64,000 nt of DNA from positions 1 through 64,000 of the forward strand of contig CAJQUW010016138.1 of the NCBI GenBank assembly GCA_907163375.1, written 5' to 3'. Below are positions 11,996-22,814 of the stretch, in pieces. The notes beneath the pieces are model-generated. The model worked only from the letters and a program-made list of their open reading frames with translations, did no database searches and had not been told where the DNA came from. A program made the position numbers and the translations under genes. The DNA is from Prostheceraeus crozeri (Eukaryota > Platyhelminthes > Polycladida > Euryleptidae). The number at the start of each line of letters is the position of its first letter. The stretch's first letter is position 1.

Positions 11996-12417
11996 TTGCA
12001 TTCAGTGCTATTTCTGGTTTTGTGGCAGATATCTATATACCTGCCGGCTGTGTGGTCGATAACTTAGCTTGCGGCGTCATCTTCGTTTTCATTGTGTGAT
12101 CTGTGGTTGATGTAGGGCTGGGACTGTCAGTCTTTTCAGTCAGCTGTTACTGGACGGATTGCATAGGGGACCTCTTGTCGGTGGAACTGAAAATTATTGA
12201 TTTTTCTGTCACGTGTTCTCATCCCGTCATTCAAGCGACACCTCGTCCTAGAAACTTTCATCGCTGCGTCATCTCTTTAGTTTGCTTCGACTGTGTTCTG
12301 CATTTTATGCCTTGTCAATCAACTGTCGAACATGCAGCGATTCTATCTTTTTTTCTGCAATTCATAGATATCTGATCCGTTATTGTCATCGGCTCAACCT
12401 CGGTCATTATTCAGACA

Positions 12418-13134
12418 ATGCCGGATTCGCCTAAGTTTAGAAGCACCAGATCTAACTCTGCATCCAATATCAGTCTTAATGACATTAAAATTTTGATCGA
12501 GAAATCGAAATCCGAGATTATAAAGTCATTCAAGGATGAAATGGATAGACTAACAGCTCAAATTAGTGGGCTTGATGATACGGTGGGAACACTTGAGAAC
12601 GAGAGCAGAGTTCTTCGTGAGAGAACTTCAAAGATCGAAAAAGAGTTGAGTTTAATGAAGACAAATGACATAGCTCTAGTCAACGAGATTGCTGAGGAAA
12701 TGGAAGAAAGGGTTCAAAAACGAACAAATGTGATTCTTACTGGAATTGAGGAAAAAGAGGGAACTGTTGAAGAGAGGAAGGCTGATGATGCACGGAGTTG
12801 GCAGGAAATCTGCTCGTTTCTTGGTGCTACAGAGGCTTGCCATGTCGACGACATAAGACGCATAGGCAGGCTGAAAGTTGGAAAGCCGAGACTGCTGCGT
12901 GTGGTATGCAAAAGTGTGTCTATGAAACAGGACATTCTAAAGCGACCCAAGAACCTAAGAAAGCTGCCTGGATACAATAGAGTCTTCATTAACCCCGATC
13001 GTACTCGGCGAGATCAGATACTGAATAGAACGTTGAGAGAGGAGCTAAGAAGAAGAAGGGACTCTGGCGAGGATGTCATCATTCACCGTGCTCGAATTGT
13101 CAAAAGATGTGATGTTAAAAATTTTCAAGTATGA
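12418..13134 (+). CDS. LINE-B ORF1 protein
   Basis: Intact 238-residue frame. Residues 20-90 form a coiled coil (heptads through IEKSKSEIIKSFKDEMDRL and LENESRVLRERTSKIEKEL). Residues 95-200 resemble the RRM-like and C-terminal domain of L1-type ORF1 proteins: VQKRTNVILTGIEEKEG, then DDIRRIGRLKVGKPRLLRV, and a basic end. By family this is the RNA-binding chaperone that trimerises on the element's RNA. The stop codon overlaps the ORF2 start (ATGA at 13131-13134), which points to termination-reinitiation for ORF2. Confidence 0.85.
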   Translation: MPDSPKFRSTRSNSASNISLNDIKILIEKSKSEIIKSFKDEMDRLTAQISGLDDTVGTLENESRVLRERTSKIEKELSLMKTNDIALVNEIAEEMEERVQKRTNVILTGIEEKEGTVEERKADDARSWQEICSFLGATEACHVDDIRRIGRLKVGKPRLLRVVCKSVSMKQDILKRPKNLRKLPGYNRVFINPDRTRRDQILNRTLREELRRRRDSGEDVIIHRARIVKRCDVKNFQV

Positions 13135-15884
13135 TTTTACAGTCGTCCCAGTTGAATCCTGTTTCACTCCCTAGTATACTATTAATGAACGCACAATCCC
13201 TTCGACCAAAAGTTGATGAACTTTCAATTTTCTCATCTTCAGTCAGACCGGACCTTATTGCTGTTTGCGAGACATGGTTGAACGATAGTGTCCAGAACTC
13301 TTCTATTGCTACCTTACTATTGCTCTCCACACCGCTTTGATCGATGTGACGTCGAGGCGGAGGAGTCTGCTTGTATGCCAAAGAAAGTATGAGAAATGTC
13401 AGTATCATTCCAATGCCGCCCTGTCCACGTGAGATTGAATGTTTGTGGATTAAAATGTCCCACCAAAATATATTGTTTCTTCTCCTTTACGTGCCTCCCA
13501 ACCTCGCAGCTTCCGTTTACCAGCAAATTACCTCATACATCGTAGAAAATGTTGATGACGCCCTTGACCAGATTTCTCAGAGTGATGGTAAAGTGATTAT
13601 AGCTGGAGACGTAAATCGACTTCCCTGCAATGATCTTGAACTGATGTTGGGGTTAACTCAAGTGGTGAAATCGCCCACTAGAAAGACGTCTATCCTCGAT
13701 AAAATATTTTTGGATGCTACTGTAATTGACAGCTACGAATGCCCTGTCGTTAGTCCTGGTTTTGGAAATGCAGACCACTGTACTGTCTTGCTACAGCCAT
13801 CATGCTCAAATTCGGTCATTAATGAAATTCACAAGGTTTATGATTACAGACAAAGCAACGTTGACATGCTTTTTGCAAAACTGAATGAGCATCCATTGAA
13901 AGATATGTACCTGTCCAACTGCTCACTTCAGGAAAAATGTGACTATTTTTATGCTGTCTTCAACTACTACCATGAGCTCATTCCTTTTTCATACGTGGAA
14001 GTATCGTCTACTGACAAACCATGGGTCACTGGTAAATTGAAATTACTGTTTAATCAACGGTTTGCAGCTTTTCGATCCTGCAATTACATGTACTGCCACT
14101 ACAAGCGCAAAATAAAGCAGGAAATTATTCAGGTGAAAAAGAACTGGTCCGAGCAACCAAAGTCATTTAAAGGCAATTTTTGGAATGTGGCTAACTCACT
14201 ACCAAATACTCGTTCCGGTGGTACTCTTTCAAAAATAATGAGCACTTATGAGTCACCGGAAGTTGCAGCGGAGGCGTTCAGCATGTATTTCACCAGCATC
14301 TTCACTGATCCACCTGACAGGTCTCACATCGACAATCTGATCATGGTCAACAACAACAGTCGAATATGGGATGTACATGTAGATATCAACGTCGCTGAAA
14401 CTGAAGGACTTCTGAGATGCACAAAAATCAAAGGTTCAGGTAGTGATCATCTATCTCCCAGAATTCTACGCGAATGTTCATCCACTCTTGCTGGTCCTGT
14501 CTCCCATCTTTGTGCTTTGTCGACTGAAGTCGGTGTTGTACCAAAACAGAGGAAGCATGTAATTGTGATTCCCATCCCTAAGCCAAATGCTAGGTGTCTG
14601 GAGGACTTCAGACCAATCACTCTCCTTCCTACAGTCTCCAAGATCATGGAAAAATATGTTATCAACTCGATCAAAGACAGTTTTATTGTTTTTTTAGTTT
14701 TATTGTAGTTTATTTTCAAGCTATTTAACTTGCAGAAGTCATGGAAACATTTTATTTGTTTGATAATTCCAGTCTGCGTCTCACTCACTAATAAAACATC
14801 ATCTGCATAGATAAGTGACGCTATAGTTTTCCCTATACGGAAGAAATCAGTTTGGCTTCAGACCATCCTGTTCGTCAGTGTACGCTCATCTAAGTTTACA
14901 TGAAATTGTTACTAAACAACTAGAACATGATGGTATTAAAGGCGTCATGGCCATGTCGTTTGATATGAAGAAGGCTTTCGACAAATTGAACCACGAAGCA
15001 TTGTTCCAATCATTAATGAATTCCAGTATTCCCACTGCTTGTATAAGATGGCTAAGCAGCTACTTCAAAGATCGAGAGCAGCAGGTAATACTTAAGAAGA
15101 AATATTCCAGCTCTATCACTGCGGTCTCATCTGGGGTCCCTCAGGGTTCAGTAATTGGTCCGTATCTCTTCGCAGCACATGTTGGTTCTTTGGCGTCATG
15201 TCACTCCGAAGCCCTTGTTTTAAAGTATGCCGACGACATCATGATCGCTTGCCCATTAAGGAATTCGGACGACTGCGATGACATCTTTCGTGCCGAACTG
15301 AACAGCATGAACTCATGGTGCGCCCATAATGATCTGGAGCTCAATTCCAATAAATCGAAGGTAATTGTATTTGGCAAGGAATTCCCCTCATCCCCATCGA
15401 TGACATATGAATCGTCCATCATGTTTCTAGGAATTACTCTGCAACAGAACCTAAAATGGGACATGCACATCAACAAGATATGCAAGAAAGCAAGCAGTCG
15501 ACTGTTTATTATTCGGCAACTGAGAACGAGTTGATCAAAATCTATCAATGCTGCATACGGAATCTGTTGGAATACAACAATGAAGTTTTTATCGCATTAA
15601 ACGAGAAAAACAACAGCAAATGTGAAAGAATCAACAGAAGAGCGCACAAATCGATATGCGGAGCTCGATGCAATTGTAAAAATTTCCCAACCGTGAAAAG
15701 TAGACGCGAGCGAAGAGCTTTAAAGACATTCCTTGATGTTCAAAAACCAAGCAATTTCATACATCCACTGTTCCCGGAGACTCTGACACACACTCGTCAT
15801 CTCATGCAATGCCGCATGAATTCGCAGCGTCGTGCAAACTCTTTTGTTCCCTTTCTCACAAAGTGGTACAACGACTCTTTGTGA
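13131..15884 (+). pseudogene. LINE-B ORF2 (endonuclease and reverse transcriptase), broken
   Basis: N-terminal APE-type endonuclease: LLMNAQSLRPKVDEL, LIAVCETWLND, RGGGVCLYAKE, IIAGDVNRLP and a terminal GFGNADHCTVL. The reverse transcriptase follows with FRPITLLPTVSKIMEKYV, QFGFRPSCSS, MSFDMKKAFDKLNH, SGVPQGSVIGPYLF and LKYADDIMIAC (the YADD site), then a C-terminal connection domain ending at 15884. Breaks: frame disruption in the endonuclease around 13.30-13.35 kb, the insert at 14696-14824 in the RT fingers, and a frameshift near 15.52 kb. Otherwise the domains are complete. Confidence 0.85.
14696..14824 (+). repeat. 129-bp templated insert copied from LINE-A
   Basis: These 129 bases are identical, by direct comparison, to 16284-16412, in the same orientation and 1588 bp apart. 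In the donor they encode, on the minus strand, the YADD region of LINE-A reverse transcriptase. In LINE-B they interrupt the reverse transcriptase frame between IKDS and YGRNQFGF. A nearby AGTTTTATTG at 14679-14688 repeats the first ten bases of the insert, a possible microhomology. Confidence 0.92.
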
Positions 15885-16024
15885 TGACGCAACTGTTTCA
15901 AACTAATGACTTTTTTCCTTTCTTTTCTTTACGAACTTTTTTTCTGTTATCAATGCACATCAATAATTGTATTGTCGGTTTTCCAATATCACGAATAAAC
16001 AATCTACTTACTTACTTACTTATT

Positions 16025-18020
16025 TTTTATGAAACTGTAGAATGACACGATTTAAATCAGCTAAAATTTTGTCTGTATTGAATACTGTCAGGGTTTTGGC
16101 AGTTACATATAGGATGCCCTTCCTTTCATGGTTAACTCTTCAATGTGCTTCCTATCATTTTTAGCAGTCCAATGACCCAAGTATTTATATTCATCTGCAA
16201 CTTCAATTGGAGATATGTCATCACTCATCATCTTCTGTTATTAATTTGTCATATCATTGTCTTTCCCCAAATATCATTTTTTGAGTTTTATTGTAGTTTA
16301 TTTTCAAGCTATTTAACTTGCAGAAGTCATGGAAACATTTTATTTGTTTGATAATTCCAGTCTGCGTCTCACTCACTAATAAAACATCATCTGCATAGAT
16401 AAGTGACGCTATTTGTGAATCAGCTATTCGTACTGGATCGAATTCATCAAGATTTTGATATAGTTCTTTCAAAAAATCATTTATGTATATACAAAATACT
16501 AAAATAGGGTAGTTGACAAACTATCTCCTTGAGGAATGCCATGCTTTATCTGAAATTCTTCGCTTTCCTTTCCGTTAAATAAAATTTCGTAGGTCTTGCT
16601 TTTTATAATGTTTTCCATTACTGTCAGATAATTACCGAATGGTAGAATGATTTTCATTTTATCAAGCAGTCTGCTTTTTGGAATGGAATCGAAAGCTTTA
16701 GGTCGATCAACAAAACATGTATACAGTGACCTCATCTTATTTTTGTATATCTGTATGCTTTCTTTTAGCAGCCAGATATTATCAATCATAGAATGTTCTT
16801 TTCGAAAACCTGTTTGTGATTCATGCAATAACTCATACTTTTCGATCCAACTACATAATCTATCATTAAAAATTCGTGTCAGCAGTTTTTCGATGCATGA
16901 AGATAAGTTAGGATACCTATAAGCGTCAGCATCATTTTTTTCTCCCTTCTTAAAAATGGGAGTGATCCGCAGCTGGCTTGCCAAGGAATACGCATTATTT
17001 GATTAAGCAAAGTATGTAGAATTTGCGCTTCATTTGCATCATTCTTTAGCATTTCATATACAATTTCATCTGGACCACTAGATTTGGAGCTTTTTGAGTA
17101 TTTAATCGCGTTTTCAACTTCTGCTATTGTGATATTTAGATTTAAGGCATCATCATTGTTGCAAGGATACATTTGACTTATTGTGGTGTCAGAGTTACGA
17201 TTATGTATTATGTTTTTATTTTCATTATCTCGCTTCTGAATTGCTTCTTTAAATATATCAACATTCAATGAGGTTTTATGTTTATTGTGTTTATTAGTTA
17301 TGTTTCTTTTTAAGTATATTCCAATTATAGCTTCTACTGTCGCTATTTGCTCTAGTATTTTGCAGCTCCTTCAGTTTTGAGTTCTGTAACTGTCTTTTTC
17401 CTTTTTTATGCTGTTGTTAAGGTCTCTTTTGGAATGTAGAAGTAGACTTAGATTTTGTTCAGATTTGTCGGCCTTATACATCTTAGTGTTTTGTTTATGC
17501 GTTTTTTTTAAGATATCGTGTGTCGTCAGACTAGATGACTTGCCTATTAGAGTTGTTCGTGGTAGCATGTAATAATTTAATATTGACTTCAACTAGTTTA
17601 TTATAAATTTCGAATTTATTTAGTTTTGTATTTTTCATTTCTTCTAATAGTATTGAACTCTTATCCGAAATGGTCTGATGATATTTTTCTACGTCATACT
17701 TCATTGTCCATTTGAAGGGAACAATGCGTTTATCATAGTTTCCTTGTATTCTACTTTTAATATCTGATAATTCAGAGCTTGATTTTAGAGCTATGTTCAG
17801 ATGAATTTTTATTGGTCTGTGGTCAGTGTATTCGGCTCCATTATTTTGAATGCTTACAAATGTTTCAGAAAGTAACAAATAGTCAATAACTGACTTATAG
17901 TTCTTACCGTTTTGAAGCCTGCAAAATGTGTAGTCACCACTTTCATATATTCCATTCGCTATTATAAGCGAAGTTTCATTACAGAAATTTAAAAGCTCTC
18001 TTCCCTGTATATTTATTATT
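16025..18020 (-). mobile_element. LINE-A, middle segment (late endonuclease and reverse transcriptase)
   Basis: Minus-strand frames read, in order from 18.02 kb down: GRELLNFCNETSLIIANG and SVIDYLLLS with TDHRPIKIHL (late endonuclease); a linker; SSKSSGPDEIVYEMLKND; YRYPNLSSCIEKLLTRIFND; SQTGFRKEHSMIDNIW; KAFDSIPKSRLLDKM; KHGIPQGDSLSTTLF; SLIYADDVLLVSETQTG; and VADEYKYLGHWT. These are standard LINE RT motifs. Several frameshifts separate them. The segment is bounded by LINE-B on the left and the Polinton-like copy 1 on the right. Confidence 0.88.
18015..18020. repeat. Target duplication of Polinton copy 1, left
   Basis: ATTATT here and at 37782-37787. Six bases is the duplication length expected of Polintons. 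Removing the element and one ATTATT restores an unbroken LINE-A reading frame across the junction. Confidence 0.9.
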
Positions 18021-18700
18021 AGTAATAATGAATCCTCCCAACTGCGCACAGCGCCCCCCCTCTGGAGCGCGCGTTGGGTTGGTGTGGTTCTGGGTCGACC
18101 GGCCGGGCGTGTCTTTGTCGACAGTCGTGGCTGTTCTTGGGCGGCGGTCTTTGTTTTTGGTGTGTAAGGATGGTTGTAGGTTTATTTTGTGTTTAGATTT
18201 GGTTTCCTGATGAAATTCTGGGTCGAGATGTTGTGTTTTTTGGGTGTAGGTGTGGTTTAGGTGTGTTTTTGTGTGTTTTTGAGTGAGAAAGTGTCTGTAG
18301 CGGCTAAACGAAGCCTCGTACGTGAAAATGGACGGCGAATTTGGACTTTTTGGCCAATTTTGGGGATAGGAGAGTTGTTTTCAGCGTCATAGGGCTAAAA
18401 ATGAAGAACTTCGACGCCCCCCCCCTCGGCAGCGTTTCTTCCAACTTTGGTTCTAGAGATCGTAGAAAGTCGTACAATAGCTCGTTCGAAAGCTGAGAGT
18501 GCCACAAATTCATTGGAAAGCACAGTTTGCCTTCCTTTGCTGAACCTTGAGAGTGACATTGACACTTTTGGTCATGTTACAGCGACGTCAGAGTTTGACT
18601 TTTGTGCTTTGGACTACAGCGGGCGAACGAAGCATCGGACAAGAAAAATAAGACCAGATTTGGATTCAGCGTCAAATTTTGGATAACCAATGTCTGACTC
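18021..18700 (+). repeat. Copy 1 left terminal inverted repeat
   Basis: Inverted match to 37120-37781. Landmarks shared in order: GAATCCTCC, ACTGCGCACAGC, CTCTGGAGCGCGCGTTGGGT, GGTCGACCGGCCGGGCGTGT, CGAAGCCTCGTACGTGAAAA, ATCGTAGAAAGTC and AACGAAGCATCGGAC. It contains one diverged copy of the unit that is tandemly repeated in copy L. Confidence 0.9.
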
Positions 18701-18727
18701 CTCCCTTATCGATTGCATATTCACAGG

Positions 18728-18780
18728 ATATATAAGTACGAGTTCGGGAGAGGAATCTCACTAAGTTGAGAAACTGACTA
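18728..18780 (+). promoter_or_regulatory. Promoter and first exon just inside the left end
   Basis: GGATATATAAGTACG (TATA box at about 18728-18736) is followed some 45 bp later by ACTACAG|GTAAGTCG, a strong splice donor. An acceptor TATCTTTACAG lies at 19390-19400, ten bases before the first ATG of the coiled-coil gene. This suggests a short noncoding first exon and an intron of about 0.6 kb. The same TATA-donor arrangement is at 60.1 kb in copy R. Confidence 0.6.
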
Positions 18781-19409
18781 CAGGTAAGTCGTTTCTCTTG
18801 AGCTCCGATATCGGACTTCTGACTTTTCATTGCTGATATCAGCTAAGGAGTCAGACTTATAGGTTAGTCAGTATAGCATGACTGACCATTTGATGATAGT
18901 AGGCCGAAATCTTCAAACGGCTGTAACTTTGCTTCTACAAGTCCTTTAGACTTGATTCAAAAAACGTTTGACAGCTCATGATGTGTTGTAGGTGACAGAC
19001 TACTTATAAACGTTTTATGAGTAGTACTAAAATACTGAAAATTTTAAATTCGTATTTAATGATGATGATTAAAGTTTTTGAATAAAAAGCAGTCGTTTCT
19101 GAGCCTCTGCGGCTTGGGACATTTCCTCTTGTAAATAACTCCACCGGTTTTCATGTCAAAATCGGGGCCCGGATACCAACACAGTGACATGACGCACGCT
19201 CTCTCCGCCAGAGATTGGATTTGTGGGTCGACGCCTTGGAGCTGGGATAACATCCCCTCTGAGTAATGCCTGTAACGGATTCAAGAGCCTAACGCCTAGA
19301 CGACTGCTATCAAATGTTTTTGGACTTAGTCTTTCAATGCATATCAGCAAGTAGTATCCTGTAAACACTTGCTACCAAATTTTTACTCTATCTTTACAGA
19401 ATCGTCACT

Positions 19410-20165
19410 ATGACTAAAATAATTAATGCGAGAATGCTCATCGGCAAGTGTAGCTGTGGCCGTATTGCCAGAGGCAGCGAGCTGAAGAAACATGTTAAAG
19501 AGGGGACGGTGGGCGACCATGTGAGGAAAGTGTTGTTGAGGGTGTGTGTGCATCACAAGGTAGTATGTGAGGATGGGAGTGATGTAGAGTTCACTAGGAA
19601 CCATAGCCAGTGCCCTAGTGGCAATATTAGTATGCAGGGGTTTAAGTCGTGGTTTTGAGGGAGTTTTGATGGATATGGAAGAGGTGAGAGTGGCAGTGGC
19701 GACGATTGAGGATGCGGTGGGAAAGAAAGTTGTAACCAAGGCGACTGATGAGGGTATGAGTGAGGCAGAAGTAGAGTTTAGAGGGAACATCAAGATGATC
19801 CTGATGTTGATGTTGATTTGGATGACGTGTTGGAGGAATTGTTTGGGAACATTAATGATCTTGAGGAGAGGGGGAAGGATGAGGGAAAGGAAGTGGGTAA
19901 ACCGTTGGCGGCATCATCGCCTCGGAGGGATGAAGAGAACACGAGGGATGAATATGTAAGGATGAAGGATCGATTGAGGGCGGTTGAGGAGAAGAATAAA
20001 GTACTAGTGATGCGGAATGAGAAGTTGACTGCGAAGGCTGAAGGGTATAAGGTGACGAGAGAAGAGTTGGAAAGTATGAGGCAGAAGGAGAAAGAATGGA
20101 TGGCGGAAAGGAATGAGCTGATGAAGAAAGCAAGTTTGGTCTGCAGGCGAATTTGTTGAGGAAGG
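19410..20165 (+). pseudogene. Coiled-coil gene of copy 1, first part
   Basis: Not a family I recognise. The start at 19410 follows a splice acceptor. The first 70 residues are rich in Cys and His (CSCGRIARGSELKKH, then CVHHKVVCEDGS and RNHSQCPSG), spaced like a small zinc-binding domain. Further on the sequence is strongly charged and helical (RLRAVEEKNKVLVMRNEKL, REELESMRQKEKEW), a long coiled coil. hAT-2 interrupts the gene and the rest lies at 22432-22810. The gene is broken. Its place next to the left promoter makes it the first gene of the element. Confidence 0.55.
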
Positions 20166-20173
20166 ATGATGAG

Positions 20174-22423
20174 TAGGGCCCCCAGAAAGTTGACCTAAAA
20201 AAATGAAAAGTTGACTTTAAAAATCGGAAAAATTGACTTTATAGACCTAACCATTTTTAGAGAGTTTCAACCATTCATTTTATACAGGGCATACTTAGGA
20301 TCTAACCAAGGGGGGACAAACCAACCTATGATGGTATTGATTTCTAAAAAATGTATCTTTGGAAGATGAGGGGATAGGTACCCGTGCCACATTAAAACGC
20401 TTATGATTCCATGCAGTTTGATTAGAACCATTCATTTATTCATTTATTTTTTATTGCAAAACGACTAGTTCAATCATAGTCAAGATATTGTCATTATAAT
20501 ATAAAACAAGAAACTGCCTCACGTTATGAGGTTTAAAATTTCTGTCCTTAGCTAGTAGTTTCTTTAGCATAGAGAAGCTTCGTTCAATCACAGCAATCGA
20601 GGGCTGACATTTCTGTAACAATCCATAAATGCTTGGTGACACCTCCGGCCGTGTGAGACCAACAATGGACGACATGTCATTTACACTCAATCGCTTTGTT
20701 ATGTACTGTCCAACACCACAAGGGTCATTTGCAAAATTCATGACTTGCAACTGGTCGAAAGCCTCAGCGACAGTGAAGGATGAACTTTCGAATTTCTCCA
20801 CATAAGATGATGATAACAATTTTGATGGTAAGCAAGTTGCTGGCTAACTGTTGGTCTTGCAGGATATCTTTCACACGCGTCGTTAACAAACCACTACCTT
20901 CTATACTTTCAAAAATTGCACGAACCTCTGGAAGTTTGTCAGCGTAATACACCGCAGCATGAATCCAACTGGCCCAGCGCGTGACTACAGGAGCTGGTGG
21001 CTGCCCGATATCGTCAAAGAGTCTTCTCCGCGATTTGTTTTTCACCAAAGATGCCTTGACTCGGGCTATCAAAGCGTCGATGTTGTCAAAATGTGCACGA
21101 ACCTTCATTGCACAATGGTGCAACAGATGAGCGGCACATGTTACGTGAAACATGCGTGGATAGATTACACGAAGAGTCCGAGCTGCAGCCATCATGTACG
21201 GAGCTGCGTCAGTCAACAGCAAACAGACATCAAGTCGGTCGCATCCCACGAATGGTATCACATCATTTACCAGGCGAACTATTTCACCAGAATCAGGTGA
21301 TGTAGTCAATGGCAAACATTCGCATAAGAACGTCTCACTAGGTTTCTCAAGAATTCCAACAATAGCATTGACAAATTTCTGACCGGACATGTCTGCCTCA
21401 TCAACGATCAGAAACATCGGTTTTTCTTTCACAATGGCTCTCACCCTCGATATTTCCTCTTCGTACAGGGCTGGAACTCTTGTTCGACAAGTCTCCTCTG
21501 ATGGTAAGGGGTGACCGATATTGCTGAACAGATGACGAAGTTCAGGATTCCTTAATTTCCACAACGGAATATCTGCGGAAGGGAATGCTTTGGCAATGTC
21601 TCGTGCAAAATCATAGGCACCTTCACTATGTATAAATTTCTGTTCCAATGAAGTACTCGTAGATCCTGTATTTGTACGGTTATGTTTTGCCGTCGCTCGA
21701 TGTTTATCAATGAAATACTTCTTGTCACATTGCACAGTCGTAAAACATCGCTGGCAAAATAATTCACCAGCAGGAGTGACAGAAAACTCTCGTGGATATG
21801 CTCGTACACAATCTGTGGCCTTTGAACGAATTGACTTCGCAGTCTTCGGCATGATATTTAAATCAACTCAATGCAAGTCAACACAATGACTTCTTCAATG
21901 ATTGCAACGCCATTTATTGCCACCAGGGAGCATTAAAAATAGAAATGATGAAAACCAGTAGTCGTTGATTTCACCATGGAGTACTTATAATAGCTACTAG
22001 TCATTGGTATTCTTAGTACTCCCGATGCGCTTTTCAGAATCACATGATCATCTAGAGTTCGCAAATTGACAACCTTCGTTCTCCCGTGACCTTGTACGTA
22101 TTCGGTTGAAAAACGTAAATATCATTGAGTGTTTAATATATAATGCCGTCTCCCAAATGCCACTCAGCCATCAACAAAGAAAATTTTGTGCGTATCATAA
22201 ACATAAAAACACATTCTTTGTATCAGTCTCTAGAAAATACAATAATATGACGAATAGTTCTCGGAAATTGACTTTATGGACCAAAAACAATAAAATTGAC
22301 TTTATTGACTTTTATAACTTTCTCAATGGACCAGATAGAGCATTATTTCACCGGTTTTAGACATTTCTGGTCACCGGAACTCATAATAAAAAAATAGACT
22401 TTATTGACTTCTTGGGGGCCCTA
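20174..22423 (-). mobile_element. hAT DNA transposon, hAT-2, inserted in Polinton copy 1
   Basis: 2250 bp with terminal repeats TAGGGCCCCCA at each end and a perfect 8-bp duplication ATGATGAG at 20166-20173 and 22424-22431. Subterminal TTGACTTTAT words occur near both ends (20216, 20232, 22264, 22298, 22395), likely transposase binding sites. The transposase is on the minus strand. Because it sits inside copy 1 inside LINE-A, it is the youngest layer of that nest. Confidence 0.95.
20451..21852 (-). pseudogene. hAT-2 transposase (CGGBP1-like type), one frameshift
   Basis: Start at 21852. The N-terminus resembles vertebrate CGGBP1, itself hAT-derived: FSVTPAGELFCQRCFTTVQC, then a zinc-finger His pair in KHRATAKHNR, and FARDIAKAFPSADIPLWKL. 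The core shows IVDEADMSGQKFVNAIVG (first acid) and LLTDAAPYMMAAARTL (second acid), followed by HVTCAAHLLHHCA and VTRWASWIHAAVYYA. The C-terminal dimerisation part is PSIAVIERSFSMLKKLLAKD. Frames change near 20.82 kb, within LLTIK/LLSSSYVEKF, so a one-base indel splits it into two pieces of about 345 and 125 residues. Everything else is complete, about 470 residues in all. Confidence 0.88.
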
Positions 22424-22431
22424 ATGATGAG

Positions 22432-22810
22432 ATAGATCGGATGCGAAGCGTGGTGAAGGAAACAGAGGAAGTGAAGGGTGTGAACAAGAGGTTGGTGGCT
22501 GAAGTGGATCGATTGCATGAGCGTGAGAAGTGTAGAAAAAGAAGAGTGTATGAAGTCCATCTTCCCCTCTTCGAAAATAATGTGTGTGACGCCCCAACGA
22601 TCACTAGTGATCCCAATCAGACGCAGCAATGCTACGAGGGCGACGGAGTCCAATGTCTCCATATGAATATGGACATCACCGGCGAGCTTGAGGACTTCGT
22701 CGTCCGAAAAGTCCGGAAGAAAGTTCCCAGTAAGTTACTTCTACATGATCATTTCCTTACCGCATCTAATCTCCTAATTTTCCTTTCAGAGATTTTACAT
22801 CCGTTGTAGG
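22432..22810 (+). pseudogene. Coiled-coil gene of copy 1, last part
   Basis: Continues the charged helical protein interrupted by hAT-2: VVKETEEVKGVNKRLVAEVD and RLHEREKCRKRR, then an acidic end with ITGELEDFVVRKVRKKVPS just before a GTAAGTT donor-like site at 22730. No known domain beyond the coiled coil. Part of a broken gene. Confidence 0.5.
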
Positions 22811-22814
22811 ATCT

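Larger units (their letters stand above)
12000..16023 (+). mobile_element. LINE-B, APE-type LINE inserted in LINE-A
   Basis: Two-ORF non-LTR retrotransposon on the plus strand. The 3' end is a short (CTTA)n tail at about 16004-16023, a tail type used by CR1/L2-group elements. LINE-A protein runs up to each side of it, so it is an insertion. The 5' edge is uncertain by a few tens of bases; 12.0-12.4 kb would be its 5' UTR. ORF2 carries frameshifts and a 129-bp foreign insert, so the copy is dead. The exact clade within the CR1/L2 group is not settled. Confidence 0.82.

Noticed and set aside
19852-20133. Ser/Pro-rich minus-strand frame
   Set aside because: Antisense shadow of the coiled-coil gene of copy 1.
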